Of a DNA stretch of 64,000 bases, positions 22,168-33,235 are shown piece by piece (position 1 is the first letter of the stretch; each line of letters begins with the position of its first letter). Origin of the DNA: Argyresthia goedartella (Eukaryota; Arthropoda; Insecta; Lepidoptera; Argyresthiidae). The stretch is from the NCBI GenBank assembly GCA_949825045.1, contig OX463806.1, positions 44,664,208 to 44,728,207 of the forward strand, written 5' to 3'. The translations under genes were made by a program, and so were the position numbers. The notes under the pieces are model-generated. The model was not told the DNA's origin and did not search any database. It saw nothing but the letters and a program-made list of their open reading frames with translations.

Positions 22168-22605
22168 TTGGGTGCTTACCTATGAAATTGGCGAATTTTT
22201 CTTACAGATTCAGGAGTTCATAATTCGAGTAATTCAATAGCTATTTCCAGTTTTTTTTTATTGTTTTAAAATTAATTTCAATATTTTACATCTACTTATT
22301 AAATTTTCTTTTAATTTTCAGTTTGATAACTAAAATGTTATCTTCAAAATCAGTACCTCCTAAATGTCATCCATTTTCATGATAATATTCGTAATATTTT
22401 TTTACAGCTGACACTTTTCAAAAATTATATAAAATTTTCTGTTAGCTAAATTTTGTCTCATTTTATAAACTATGTGTGTATGAACACAAAGTTTATAAAA
22501 TTAGTATCTGTCATTCCCAAAAAAAATACAAAAATGTTTGTACTGAAAATTGAGTTAACTTCAATTTCTCCATACAAAACGCCAATTTCATATGTAAGGA
22601 CCTAA
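22168..22605. mobile_element. MITE with 26-bp terminal inverted repeats, TA target
   Basis: Left end TTGGGTGCTTACCTATGAAA and right end (complement) TTAGGTCCTTACATATGAAA match with few differences and continue to TTGGCG. TA flanks both ends (22166-22167 and 22606-22607), the target duplication of Tc1/mariner elements. No protein is encoded. It sits inside the interrupted family A SINE. Confidence 0.8.
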
Positions 22606-22795
22606 TATTTGATGAGAATTTTACCCTAGTCATGGTTGTTTGTCTATCTAAGTAATGAATGATATTTTTTGCATCATAATTCATCATCGTATAATATTTA
22701 TCTATATAAGTATGTGTATCGTTGTCTAGTACCCAAGATACAGGGAATCCTAGTTTGGGACTAGATCAATGTGTGTAAGTGGTGTCCAAGGTATA
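22606..22795 (+). mobile_element. SINE family A, body and tail of interrupted copy
   Basis: Continues the copy begun at 21877: GATGAGAA, CCCTAGTCATGGTTGTTTGT, CAGGGAATCCTAGTTTGGG and CAATGTGTGTAAG. An extra segment near 22655-22690 duplicates part of the body. Confidence 0.75.
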
Positions 22796-22865
22796 AGGTA
22801 TAAAAAAGAGTTTTATTTTCTGATTAAACGAGTATAAAGTCCGGCTGCGGACGAAGAAAAAAAAA

Positions 22866-22935
22866 ACAGCTCTTGGATGAACCCACGACACAGGGTATCC
22901 TAGTGTGGGGCCAGAAGCAATGTCTGTGCCTGCCG
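22866..22935 (+). mobile_element. SINE family B, 3' fragment
   Basis: CTCTTGGATG, then CACGACACAGGGTATCCTAG and CAGAAGCAATGTCTG match the 3' part of the SINE at 9765-9948. Confidence 0.65.
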
Positions 22936-23530
22936 ACTCATTCAATGACACTTGCAACGTTATCAGTCAGCCTGCGAAACAGTCGGCCGCTTACTGGCTG
23001 AGCAGTGGAGCCACACCCTCAAGGCTATAGCATCTGTATCAGATGCAAAGTCCGTACCGTACAGTCATACCGGAGTTGAGTACGTTCCTGCGGTAGTGGA
23101 GCGTTGCGGGTGGAGGGTGTTGTCGTGACGCGTCGGCATGGCGCGTGACAATTTTGTTTGATTTATCACAACTGCTTATTTTTACGGAGAGGGTTTCTCG
23201 CTCGATTGCAGCGAAAATTGCGGGAAAAGGCCATCCAGGCCATAAGATACATAATCGAGAAACTTTGAAATCCTCTATGCCATTGAATTTGAATGAAAGC
23301 TCTAAAATACAACCTGGATACATCAATGATACTTATTTCTGGTTGAATGAACAGCCGAAAATACCCTATTAGGCAGAGGCGACCGAATATACTTTCTGCA
23401 AGTTGTAGTATGAATTTAGAAATCTACTTTAAAACTTAGGTAGTAACGGCAATAGATCCATATTTTCCTAAGTGCCTAAACTTATTCCGAACAATTTTTC
23501 AGTACAGGTATTAGTTTTACTTGTGATCGG
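22936..23530. other. No gene or repeat recognised
   Basis: I see no exon. A 95-codon minus frame at 23039-23326 has no recognised domain. Confidence 0.4.
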
Positions 23531-24390
23531 AAAACGAGTGCCGGCGCTCCCGCCACAAGTTGTCAAACGAGTGCCGGCGCTCCCGCCACAAGTTGTCAAA
23601 CGAGTGCCGACGCTCCCGCCACAAGTTGTCAAACGAGTGCCGGCGCTCCCGCCACAAGTTGTCAAACGAGTTCCGGCGCTCCCGCCACAAGTTGTCAAAC
23701 GAGTGCCGGCGCACCCGCCACAAGTTGTCAAAGAGTGCCGGCGCTCCCGCCACAAGTTGTCAAACGAGTGCCGGCGCTCCCGCCACAAGTTGTCAAACGA
23801 GTGCCGACGCTCCCGCCACAAGTTGTCAAACGAGTGCCGGCGCTCCCGCCACAAGTTGTCAAACGAGTGCCGGCTCTCCCGCCACAAGTTGTCAAACGAG
23901 TGCCGGCGCACCCGCCACATGTTGTCAAAGAGTGCCGGCGCTCCCGCCACAAGTTGTCAAACGAGTGCCGGCGCTCCCGCCACAAGTTGTCAAACGAGTG
24001 CCGACGCTCCCGCCACAAGTTGTCAAACGAGTGCCGGCGCTCCCGCCACAAGTTGTCAAACGAGTGCCGGCTCTCCCGCCACAAGTTGTCAAACGAGTGC
24101 CGGCGCACCCGCCACAAGTTGTCAAAGAGTGCCGGCGCTCCTGCCACAAGTTGTCAAACGAGTGCCGGCGCTCCCGCCACAAGTTGTCAAACGAGTGCCG
24201 GCGCTCCCGCCACAAGTTGTCAAACGAGTGCCGACGCTCCCGCCACAAGTTGTCAAACGAGTGCCGGCGCACCCGCCACAAGTTGTCAAAGAGTGCCGGC
24301 GCTCCCGCCACAAGTTGTCAAACGAGTGCCGGCGCTCCCGCCACAAGTTGTCAAACGAGTGCCGGCGCTCCCGCCACAAGTTGTCAAACT
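23531..24390. repeat. 33-bp minisatellite with higher-order repeat structure
   Basis: About 26 units of a 33-bp monomer (GAGTGCCGGCGCTCCCGCCA, then CAAGTTGTCAAAC). Variants recur in a fixed order: plain, plain, GACGCTC, plain, GGCTCTC or TTCCGG, then GCGCACCC whose unit is 32 bp. This six-unit block of about 197 bp occurs at roughly 23532, 23734 and 23931, then a five-unit block from 24127 and three closing units. The array lies in the big Shaker intron. The monomer lacks stops in several frames, which creates long open frames on both strands that should not be read as genes. Confidence 0.95.
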
Positions 24391-24444
24391 CTCAAAAGCG
24401 CCGGTGCTCTCGCCCCACTTGATAGGTTAATATGCTTACCTAGT

Positions 24445-24701
24445 TGACGACTCGAATGGCCGAGTCGGCAGTGACCCTGCCTACGAAGCCAAGGGTTCGA
24501 GTTCCGGTAGGGGCAAATATCTGTTTGATGAGAAAGGATGATGTTTGTACCGTAGTCATGTTGTTTATCTATCTAAGTATAATATTTATCTATATAAGTA
24601 TGTGTATCGTTGTCTAGTACCCAAGATACAGGGAATCCTAGTTTGGGGCTAGATCAATGTGTGTAAATTGTGTCCAAGGTATTATTATTATTATTATATT
24701 T
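24445..24701 (+). mobile_element. tRNA-derived SINE, family A
   Basis: Full copy from GACGACTCGAATGGCCGAGT through box B GGTTCGAGTTCC to a TTA microsatellite tail. Confidence 0.85.
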
Positions 24702-24751
24702 AAAATTGGAAACTATATTGGTACCTTTATCATAAAAAATTTGACAGATAC

Positions 24752-24812
24752 AACTCAAAACAAGATTCTACTACAATATTGTAGATATTGTAGTAGAATC
24801 TTGTTTTGAGTT
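24752..24812. repeat. Perfect 27-bp inverted repeat with 7-base loop
   Basis: Arms 24752-24778 and 24786-24812 are exact reverse complements (AACTCAAAACAAGATTCTAC... and partner) around TTGTAGA. The perfect match and tiny loop mean it can extrude as a cruciform or form a long RNA stem. Confidence 0.9.
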
Positions 24813-24926
24813 AACTACGACTTAAAAATAAGCAAGACACTAAATTAACGCATCGTTACAACCCTGCTGCTGGGAAGAAAAGATATTCCGTGAGAACGGA
24901 GCAGTGCGTGACTAAACTAAATGTTG

Positions 24927-24960
24927 CCTGTGTGTGTGTGTGTGTGTGTGCGTGTGTGTC
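24927..24960 (+). repeat. GT microsatellite
   Basis: A run of about 15 GT dinucleotides with one CG interruption. Confidence 0.9.
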
Positions 24961-24962
24961 TA

Positions 24963-25386
24963 AATAATCGGTCAAGTACTGGTCGGACTCGCACTGGAAG
25001 GGTTCCGTACCATCGTACAAGAAAACTTAACCACAAAAACAAACATAGAATAATGCTATCTCCGAACGAGGATACGAACCCAGAACCCTAAGAATGAATC
25101 CATTTGATTAAGCCGCGAAATCTACAATTATATTTGAATCATATTATGGTTTGTCATATCGCGGATGATGTTAAAACACGTATATTGTATAGATCCTCTT
25201 TAATTGATAAAATCTCGTGTAGTTCAATATGTTGCTGCAGCGGCAACAGAAATACACATCCTGTGGAAAAATCAACTCTCTACTTACTATGGTTCATTAG
25301 ATACAACCCGCTGACGGACGGACAGACTGAGGGGGGGACGTAATAGGGACCCGATTGGCACCCTTCGGGTAATGAACCCTAAAAAG
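24963..25386 (+). repeat. Family D element, diverged copy
   Basis: Begins ATCGGTCAAGTACTGGTCGG and ends TTCGGGTAATGAACCCTAAA. The inner GCGGCAACAGAAATACACA and GACGGACGGACAGAC are conserved, while the centre is unrelated to the main D copies. Confidence 0.6.
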
Positions 25387-25780
25387 GCTTACTCGCCCGG
25401 GAAAATCGATATAAATTATGGTAACATTTTGATGGCGTGTTCGGAGGCTATTCTTCGATGGTCAACGACTCCCAACAAATAATTGTAACCGAGTTGTAAA
25501 TAGGTACCTGTTGAGTTCATACTTTACGTTGTTGTTATGGCGCCAAGAATAGACCTACGCATTATATGTCGAGTCTCGGCTCTTTGTTCACCACGTGTGA
25601 TACGTAACGCTTCGTAAAATACATAGTTTACGCGCCGATTTTGACTTATCCGCTACTTTACGTCCGCTTTTCCAGGCCGAAATCATTGTATAATAGTAAT
25701 AGCGACTTTGCGAATACACATTTTCAGCACCCTTATCCAATAACTTAAATCCAGCTCTCGCGGTCCTGTCATCATACTGT
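25387..25780. other. No gene recognised
   Basis: The right part may be degraded upstream sequence of the following LINE. Confidence 0.35.
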
Positions 25781-26700
25781 GTAGCCAACCAACTCCGGCC
25801 TAACCCTGGTAAAACGCAACTCTGCGTTTCCTTTCCAAAAATATTGAAGCGATAAGTGCCCTCAACGTGAAATGGGAAGGACAAAAGGAACACTCATCCA
25901 CACCCAAAAATCTCGGTGCCACTCTGGACAGAGCACTTACATACAATTGTATTAACATCAAAATGAAGGTCTGCACACGAAACAATCTGATCCGAGGCAT
26001 GGTCGTACATGAGGAGCCAACCCCCATGTTCTGCGAACAACAGCGCTACCTCTAAGCTACTGGGAAGAGGAATATGAGTGCCCTTTCTGGAAAAACTCCG
26101 CCCACACCGGTCAGGCGAACGTGGCTCTCAACGAAACATGCCGCCTGGTCACCGGCTGCTTAAAGCCTACACTGAATGATAAAGTGCACCTTCTCGCCGA
26201 GATAGGACCACCATTTATCCGAAGGGAGACGGCCACGGCCAATGAACGATGGAGACAGCTCTACGATCCTCGTCATCCGCTCCATGACCACATTCCTCTC
26301 CAACAGCGTCTCAAATCAAGGGCGAGTTTCGCCACCAATGAGGTCCTCACAGGGGAAGTGGAGAGGCTGTACCCAACATCTCAGAGGCTATGTGAGACGG
26401 CAGAACGTCTTCCTACTGGTGGTACACAGGAGTGGAAGGTTCGGAGAGCGCTCAGCCGACTACGTGCGGGTGTCACCCGAACGAAGGATAACCTACATAA
26501 ATGGGGGATAATGTCCGAAACCTTGATCTCCATGTGCAAATGCGGGGCTGAACAAACAACGGACTACCCAAAAGCTTGCCTGGACGGTCCCAAATGTCAT
26601 GGGGAGGATCTCATGCAGCATCGGCGAATGCCGTATCTGTGGCATTTTTTTGGAAACATACAGCATAATATTTTTGTTTACTCTTTAGCGCTCCCACATG
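25781..26700 (+). pseudogene. LINE reverse transcriptase C-terminal half, degraded
   Basis: Plus strand. A thumb-like region at about 25785-26050 carries LRPNPGKTQ-like, VKWEGQ, HSSTPKNLG and TLDRALTY. A long open frame then runs 26121-26640 (NETCRLVTGCLKP, DPRHPLHDHIP, GGTQEWKVRRALSRLRAGV, HKWGIMSE), with a Cys motif CKCGAEQTTD near its end. Homologous LINE ORF2 proteins carry the same order after the reverse transcriptase core. The core itself is absent and frames shift at about 26050-26120, so this is a 5'-truncated copy. Reading past 26640 suggests the frame continues into 3' flank. Confidence 0.75.
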
Positions 26701-27127
26701 AAAAGAAGAAGACGCAAGACTTACCCAAAATTTGCTATTTCTTGGGATATAAAAATAATATTGATATGGTTCAAAATAGCTATTATCTAGCTAGAAATTT
26801 TCGCATAGTTCTCCCGCAACGACTGTTACCTGGTACAGGGGGTATTTGGTAGAGAGACCGTTGATGACAAAGTCCGCAGCTTCAACTCGATGTTCCTGAA
26901 TTTTTTTAATTAACACGCTCTGGTCAAATAAGTTAAAGTTATTCTCCTTCCTGTGTATATCCATGGCTTATTGACACCATCAAGGGTCCGATGACTAAGA
27001 GGAACCGTTCCAAGAGTAGATATAAGAAGGATCCGACCGCCCCGAACGAACGCACTTCCCTGCGCTATTAGGGGCAGTCCATCCATTTTCATTTTCAAGA
27101 AAAGATTGAAAGTGCATCTCCACGTAC
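26701..27127. other. No gene recognised
   Basis: Probable LINE 3' flank followed by unrecognised sequence. Confidence 0.35.
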
Positions 27128-27549
27128 ACGGAATAAACCGGCCAAAGGGAGTCGGACTTGCGCACCGCACAAATCATTTTTTTGTGAAGGAACCAAAAAT
27201 GTACGGAGTTCAGTTTTTTTATTTACTTGTGCTCATTGCATTGCTTCTTACCAAATTTCATGATCTGTCATCGGGAAGTGGGAAGTACCCCATAGAATCC
27301 CTTGCGAGTTACAAACAAACTCAGCAAATTTGCGGCACAAACCGCCTTATCTTTTGATTGCTATGACCCAAGAGTTATATTTTTCACAACCCAGAGGGAA
27401 CATGCGTTACTGATAATAATTTCAACTTGTTACCTCCATGCTTTTCAGGAAAAAGGATCTAGACCGACGAACAGGCGGACAGTCCGACGGACATCGAAGT
27501 GATTCTTAGGGTTCTTTTATTCCTTTTAAGGTAATGGGCCCTAAAAATT
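27128..27549 (+). repeat. Interspersed repeat family E, copy 3
   Basis: Runs from GGAATAAACCGGCCAAAGGG to TAATGGGCCCTAAAAATT. It shares CCCTTGCGAGT, CTCAGCAAATTTG and GAAAAAGGATCTAGACCG with the other family E copies. Confidence 0.6.
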
Positions 27550-29084
27550 ACACAACTTTTAAAACGCGCACTAAGCGCGCACTCTTATTGAGACATGTGT
27601 CAAATGCTATTAAAGTTTTTGGGGCACAGAGTAAGTAAGTGAAAAAAAGTAAGTAAAAAGGTTTCCTTTATCTGACGTTTGGGGAAAAGATTCTGGCACT
27701 TTTACACAATTTTAGATTTAGAGTCAGAAGGTTCTCGAAGCAAAACATTCTTGGTGACATATGCCATCTTATCCGCTCTACCTATATAACGCCCTGAGAG
27801 GAAAACGTCCGCAATCTTAAAGGTTTACTTGTTTTAAAAGCAAGGAGTTCTTTATACTGAATACTTACTTATTCGCAATGTTAAACGTCGAGGGAGTAAA
27901 ATATGTAGTGAATGAAATGAGGATTACTCTCGTTATATTCTAATGTTCGAAAGTGGAAAAGACCATTTTATATTCTATCAAATTCTACATCGATAGAGCT
28001 CAGTATGCACTTAACGCATTTTGTTTTGATGTAATTTTTCGCTAAAAGCCATTTGCTCTAGGGACTTTAAGCCGATCCCACACGAGAGAGTCTCAATATT
28101 GACGCGTTTTACGATAAATTCAATACTAAAATATGGACCACGAAAATAAATTCTAATGGCGAAGAAAACTCTAAGCGAATTAAAGATGGCGTTGCATTCG
28201 TCCGACCCATAACAGACAATCTGTCACTGAGTTTGTCGGTTCGGTGGCTGTTTCTTGCGATATTTGGTGAAATTGTGGTGTTTCTGTTTTTGCGAGTAAC
28301 ATATGCACAGTAATTGGAATGTCAAGCAGTTAAAACGAACGAAGCAGTTAAAAGACGGGTTAAAACCCGGGGAGGGACGTTAAAGGGTTGGAAAGCGGAC
28401 TTAGTCGGAAGATAAATATTGATAAATTATGCGAGAAAACAAGCAGTCAAATAAACTGCGGTTGTATTTCGTATAATTCAAGTAAATTATAAACGAAGTA
28501 ACACCTACTTTTCAACTTTTCAACATTGCCTTCTGTATTTAAAATTATGTAAACATAACCTATAAATATTATATTTATTTTACAGGCTGGTCATTTCACC
28601 GGAATCGTAACTTGAGAATTCCTCAGAGGACCATGAAACTGATGACATAAAAATTGATTTACCACTGTTGGAAAGCTATCGTGACCTAAATAGTAGCACC
28701 ATATCTTGAATTTGAGGAAGAATTGAAATTCCGTATCTTAGTCTAATTTGCCATAACTTTCTTAATCTAACATCTTTGGGAAAGATTTGATTAATATTTT
28801 TATTACACCCTATTGCCACACAATGCGGCATTCTACGTTAAAACGATAGAAACGTAAACGTACACAACTTTTTGTATAGATTTTGACAGATCTCGTCGAT
28901 TGTTATGGGTCAGAAGCAGCGCCTCTGGTGGCGAGTTTTATCAGTTTTATTCTCCATTCCGGCGAGCTGTGTCTCTCTCCCTTTTCAATTATCTTCATCT
29001 TTATCTTTACAATTATCTTGATTAGTGTTGCCGTTCATGTTGACCATACACAATGTGGCCATTTACAGCTTCCTAACCTAGTAT
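27550..29084. other. Intron sequence, no gene recognised
   Basis: No domain or exon recognised. CGACCCATAACAGACAATCTGT near 28200 and the inverse GATTGTTATGGGTCAG near 28898 may be the arms of an old element, but the match is short. Confidence 0.4.
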
Positions 29085-29190
29085 TCCAATTCCAAATGTC
29101 TTTATTACTGTAGATATTTACATATACTTAGCAATCGTAATTTTTTGCCACTTCTCTACATTGGACTACTGTGGGAGAAGAGGGAAACTA
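29085..29190 (-). repeat. Dispersed repeat family H
   Basis: CAAATGTCTTTATTACTGTA, ACATATACTTAGCAATCG and GCCACTTCTCTACATTGGAC match 47140-47285 in inverted orientation and 5975-6095 directly. Confidence 0.55.
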
Positions 29191-29931
29191 CCACGGATTG
29201 ACTTTTAGAACTCTTTTAAAAATTGCTTATGCTTAACTAATACAATATATATATATATATATATATATACTTAATTATCATAATTAATTAGCAGGAATAA
29301 AAAATTACAAAATTATTAACTGCAAGGTCTGTGTTGAGCCAGATTAACCCCATACAGCCCCATCATTTAAGTAATCTTGAACATTGTAATATCCCTTTTC
29401 GACAAATTCGCTTTAACATGGTTTATAAATTGCTTAAATGGCAATTTCAAGATCTCCAGAGGTATCTAGATTTACCATATGGTACACCGGGTAGATTCAT
29501 ACCTATATTCAGTATTTTAGTTATTTGGGGTTCGTGAAGTCTCTAATGCCGGCGGTACTCAAGAGGTTAAAAGGGTCGCAGGCCAGCGCTGATCCTAGGG
29601 CCAGATCCCTGGGTCAAGACTGACTGGTGATCATTTACATATTGCATATTTGGAATGCCTGTTTCCTGATTACAATGATATGGGTCACATCTCTGTAGGC
29701 ATAGGAAACTTTTTGTAAATAATGCTTCAATGTCATGTTTTTCTTTTATATTTGTTTGATTACCTAGTCCATTACCCAATACCCAATTGTCACGTCACTG
29801 ACATTCTTCATCATTTTCTTTAGGTCCTAACTCCTGACATACAGTAAACTTCAGTTCCTAGTTTGGGAGTAAGGGCCATTGCATAGTAATAGAGTGTTAG
29901 AAAATATACGTAAAGTTTTTTTTTTTTTCAA
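29191..29931. other. No gene recognised
   Basis: Contains an AT microsatellite at about 29245-29268. A 70-codon minus frame at 29567-29779 has no recognised family. Confidence 0.4.
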
Positions 29932-30087
29932 TTTAAATTTCAAATTCTTGAAAGAAAATAGTGACGTCATGTCAATGAACGGCTCATGAGATACAGCCGG
30001 TGACAGATGGACAGACAAACAGACAGACGGACAGCGGAGTCTTAGTAATAGGGTTCCGTTTTAGCCTTTGGGTACGGAACCCTAAAA
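29932..30087 (+). repeat. Family D 3' fragment
   Basis: CATGAGATACAGCCGGTGAC, GACAGACGGACAGCG, GTCTTAGTAATAGGGTTCCG and GGTACGGAACCCTAAAAA. Confidence 0.65.
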
Positions 30088-30194
30088 ACACTCAATTGGT
30101 GACCAATTGGTAATTGTTTGGTGGTACACGTTAGGGGACAGAGCTCCTATTTAGGTGACCAATCTAATTACTTGATGACCAATATCATAATAAT

Positions 30195-30875
30195 AATAAT
30201 AATTACAAACGAAAATTACATAATATACTGGGACAGATCTATAATTACCGATAAAACAATACACTTCAATAGACCTGAATAACCGTGCTGGACAAAATCA
30301 AAAAAGCTGTATACATTAAAGACATTGCAATACCCAATAATCACAATCTCAATAGCACCCAATCTACAAAGATAGCGAAATATACCGATCTGTCAATAGA
30401 AATCAAAGACCAATGGAATGTAAAATCAGTTAAAAAAGTACCCATGATAATATATCTACCACCGGCGTCATTCCTAATTCATTACAATCATACTTAAAAA
30501 CAACTCACTTACATGATAATATATCTACCACCGGCGTCATTCCTAATTCATTACAATCATACTTAAAAACAACTCACTTACATGATAATATATCTACCAC
30601 CGGCGTCATTCCTAATTCATTACAATCATACTTAAAAACAACTCACTTACATGATAATATATCTACCACCGGCGTCATTCCTAATTCATTACAATCATAC
30701 TTAAAAACAACTCACTTACATGATAATATATCTACCACCGGCGTCATTCCTAATTCATTACAATCATACTTAAAAACAACTCACTTACATCCATCCACAT
30801 TTGCACTAACCACTAGGCCGTTATATTGAACACATGCAGGTGTGTCCGCAAACTCATGGGGAGTAATTCATCATC
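30195..30875 (+). pseudogene. LINE ORF2 C-terminal fragment with internal amplification
   Basis: Frames on the plus strand give YWDRSIITDK, then NRPE, IPNNHNL, KYTDLSIEIKDQWNV, then in a shifted frame STTGVIPNSLQSYLK, and finally HPSTFAL. The order matches the minus-strand fragment at 3913-4255. Within it, 30444-30788 is a five-fold 69-bp tandem duplication. The element is 5' truncated with frame breaks. Confidence 0.7.
30444..30788 (+). repeat. Five identical 69-bp tandem repeats
   Basis: Units start at 30444, 30513, 30582, 30651 and 30720, with no differences noticed between copies. 69 bp is 23 codons, and each unit keeps open the LINE frame that reads STTGVIPNSLQSYLK. The uniformity implies a recent expansion. 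There are no spacers and no cas-like genes, so it is not a CRISPR array. Confidence 0.95.
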
Positions 30876-30967
30876 ATCATAATATCATCACTCATTCATC
30901 ACTATGCACTTGGCTCAGGCCCGTGCCGTAAAACAACCTCATTGGAGATAAATAAAACAAATACATA

Positions 30968-31236
30968 CAATAATAATAATAATAATAATAATAATACCTT
31001 GGACACTATTTACACACATTGATCTAGCCCCAAACTAAATTCCCTGTATCTTGGGTACTAGATAACGATATATATATTCTTATATAGAGAAATATTATAC
31101 TTAGATAGATAAACAACCATGACTAGGGTACAAACATTCGTTCTCATCAAACAAACATTTGCCCCCACCGGGACTCGAACCCGGGACCCTTGGTTTCGTA
31201 GGCAGCGTCACTACCGACTCGGCCATTCGGGTCGTC
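30968..31236 (-). mobile_element. SINE family A, left arm of inverted pair
   Basis: Complete copy in minus orientation, with the TAA microsatellite tail at 30968-31000 and the tRNA-like head at about 31160-31235. It is directly head-to-head with the next SINE. Confidence 0.9.
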
Positions 31237-31479
31237 TAAAGGCAGTGACCTTGCCTACGAAGCCAAGGGTCCCGGGCTCGAGTCCCGGTGGGGGCAAATA
31301 TTTGTTTGATGAGAACGGATGTTTGTACCCTAGTCATGGTTGTTTATCTATCTAAGTATAATATTTCTCTATATAAGAATATATATATCGTTGTCTAGTA
31401 CCCAAGATACAGGCAATCCTAGTTTGGGGCTAGATCAATGTGTGTAAAAGGAGTCCAAGGTATTATTATTATATTATTA
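31237..31479 (+). mobile_element. SINE family A, right arm of inverted pair
   Basis: Starts inside the head (GGCAGTGACCTTGCC) and runs through box B to a TTA tail. With the preceding SINE it makes inverted arms of about 230 bp separated by a few bases. A further head fragment (TGCCGACTCGGCCATTCGGG) follows at 31481-31500. Confidence 0.9.
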
Positions 31480-31501
31480 CTGCCGACTCGGCCATTCGGG
31501 T

Positions 31502-33153
31502 TATTATTTATCGCTGATTTTTAAATGGATTTTGGCTGACCAATTTTATATTATTTTGTGATGCAATTAAGGTGACCGATCTACTATTTTAGGAACTAAC
31601 ATGATTTATTAGGTAATCAAATAGGTATTTATTAGCTGATAAATAAAATCTTAACCATACTAAATTAAATGCACTTTTGTTATCAAAGAATACAATACCA
31701 AAATACAAATACAAAAAACTTTATTATGAGAATTAAAATTTGCGGGTACATGTTACTGTTGGGATCCACACCAGGTCTAACCTGTATCGTGGGTCCCAGC
31801 TTGGTGATTGGCTATATACATTTTTATTTGAACAACACGATTTATTTTAACAATGGTCATGTTTAGAAATTTTTATGTTAAAACCTATAGGTAAAGAGCG
31901 TCGCCATACAAGATATGTTTTTTTGCGACTTTTCTTGTCGAGGTTACGAAACCCTTCGTGAATTAGTCTGAGTCGGACTTGACAGATTTTTTATAATGCC
32001 AGGAAAAAGATTTATCTTAGCATGCAACATTTTCATCTGGTACATTATTATCTAAAAACTTATGGTTTTATACAAACATCTTCGAGCCCCGTAATACGTT
32101 ATTTCTGACAAAATCGACGAGTAGTATCTCAGCGGGCTTAAATAATAAAGAAAAGCATTATCTCCAATTTAAACTAAATGCTTCATTTGTGACGTTTGCT
32201 CATATCAATAGTGCAGGTCAAGTTGTGGTGGCACTATTTATGTTCCAAAATGTAACACGACAATATAGAGGTCAACCTCCATTTTAAGATAAGATAAAGA
32301 TAAAGATATGTATTTGTTCGATTTTTGGTTACAATATAGATGTTATGCTATCTTTATGCTGGCGTCCATTTTGTCGTGTATATATATTTATTAAGACGAC
32401 TAACAGCATAATCATTACATCAATAACAGATTTCTAGAAGTAAAAGTATTAAATAGGTAAATGTTAAAAGTAAGTCTTCCTAAATTGCAGAAAATACTAG
32501 TAATTTTATAGCAGGCTACAAATAATTTGTATGGTATTGGCATATAAAGAATTCTTAGCAACATTAAGTTCCAATTTGAGTTTTGGAAGAATAATAAAAT
32601 AGTAAATTAAATTAAGTTTAGAACACCCAATATGATAATATGGATCACCATTTGATTTAACATGTCCGTAGGTCTCTAGGTTAGGTTTAGTATCACATTT
32701 CGCCCTGTTTGGAGCTAACGCGAGCGAGCAGGTCATTGTGCGTCTACCACCCCGTAAGAGAAAAGGCGTGGCGCTATGTTATATTGTTAGATTTTAACTA
32801 ATTGAGTGAGCGATTAAGGATTTACAGTTTTTTTATGTTCTCTATTTTCCTACGTTTCATTCATTTAGGTAGTAAACAAGAATAAGATCACTGTAGGTGT
32901 TCAATGTATTATCTGACTAAAACTCATGTTAATCTTAGTTTCTTTGCTGAGGCGAGCATGTTAGCAACACCAAAGTTAATATTTTATGTGTGGCAACATT
33001 GTTATATTTTCACATTCTTCCGGTTTGTCCGTCGTGAGTGAGTGCTGTCTTTTTACTATAATATTTGTATAAAATTGTGTTTGGCTGTTAATACACACAA
33101 ATTAAGCGTTTATAGTATTTTACTCGTAGTCTACGAACGAGTCTGAACAACTA
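31502..33153. other. Intron sequence; weak repeat relics
   Basis: No exon recognised. A SINE family C tail relic (ACCCCGTAAGAGAAAAGGCG) is at about 32741-32790, and AAGATAAAGATAAAGAT near 32286-32305 looks like a reversed LINE tail. Confidence 0.4.
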
Positions 33154-33155
33154 GG

Positions 33156-33178
33156 CGCCCCCCCCCCCCCCCCCCCCT
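33156..33178 (+). repeat. Poly-C run of about 22 bases
   Basis: An uninterrupted C tract, unusual in this AT-rich sequence. It could form i-motif or G-quadruplex-like structures; the exact length is prone to sequencing error. Confidence 0.85.
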
Positions 33179-33235
33179 ACTCTTGGAGCCGACCACTGGG
33201 CTCCCTCATTTTACATTGGTTCAGGAACCGTTTCA

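Noticed and set aside
23468..24447. Open frames of up to 316 codons on both strands
   Set aside because: They arise from a 33-bp tandem unit without stop codons in several frames; translation is a monotonous repeat and opposite strands are equally open. Treated as minisatellite, not genes.
28160..28990. Possible terminal inverted repeats around GACCCATAACA
   Set aside because: Only about 16 bases match with poor extension; too weak to call an element.
30444..30788. Regular repeat array that could suggest CRISPR
   Set aside because: Units are directly adjacent without variable spacers, and the context is an insect gene intron.
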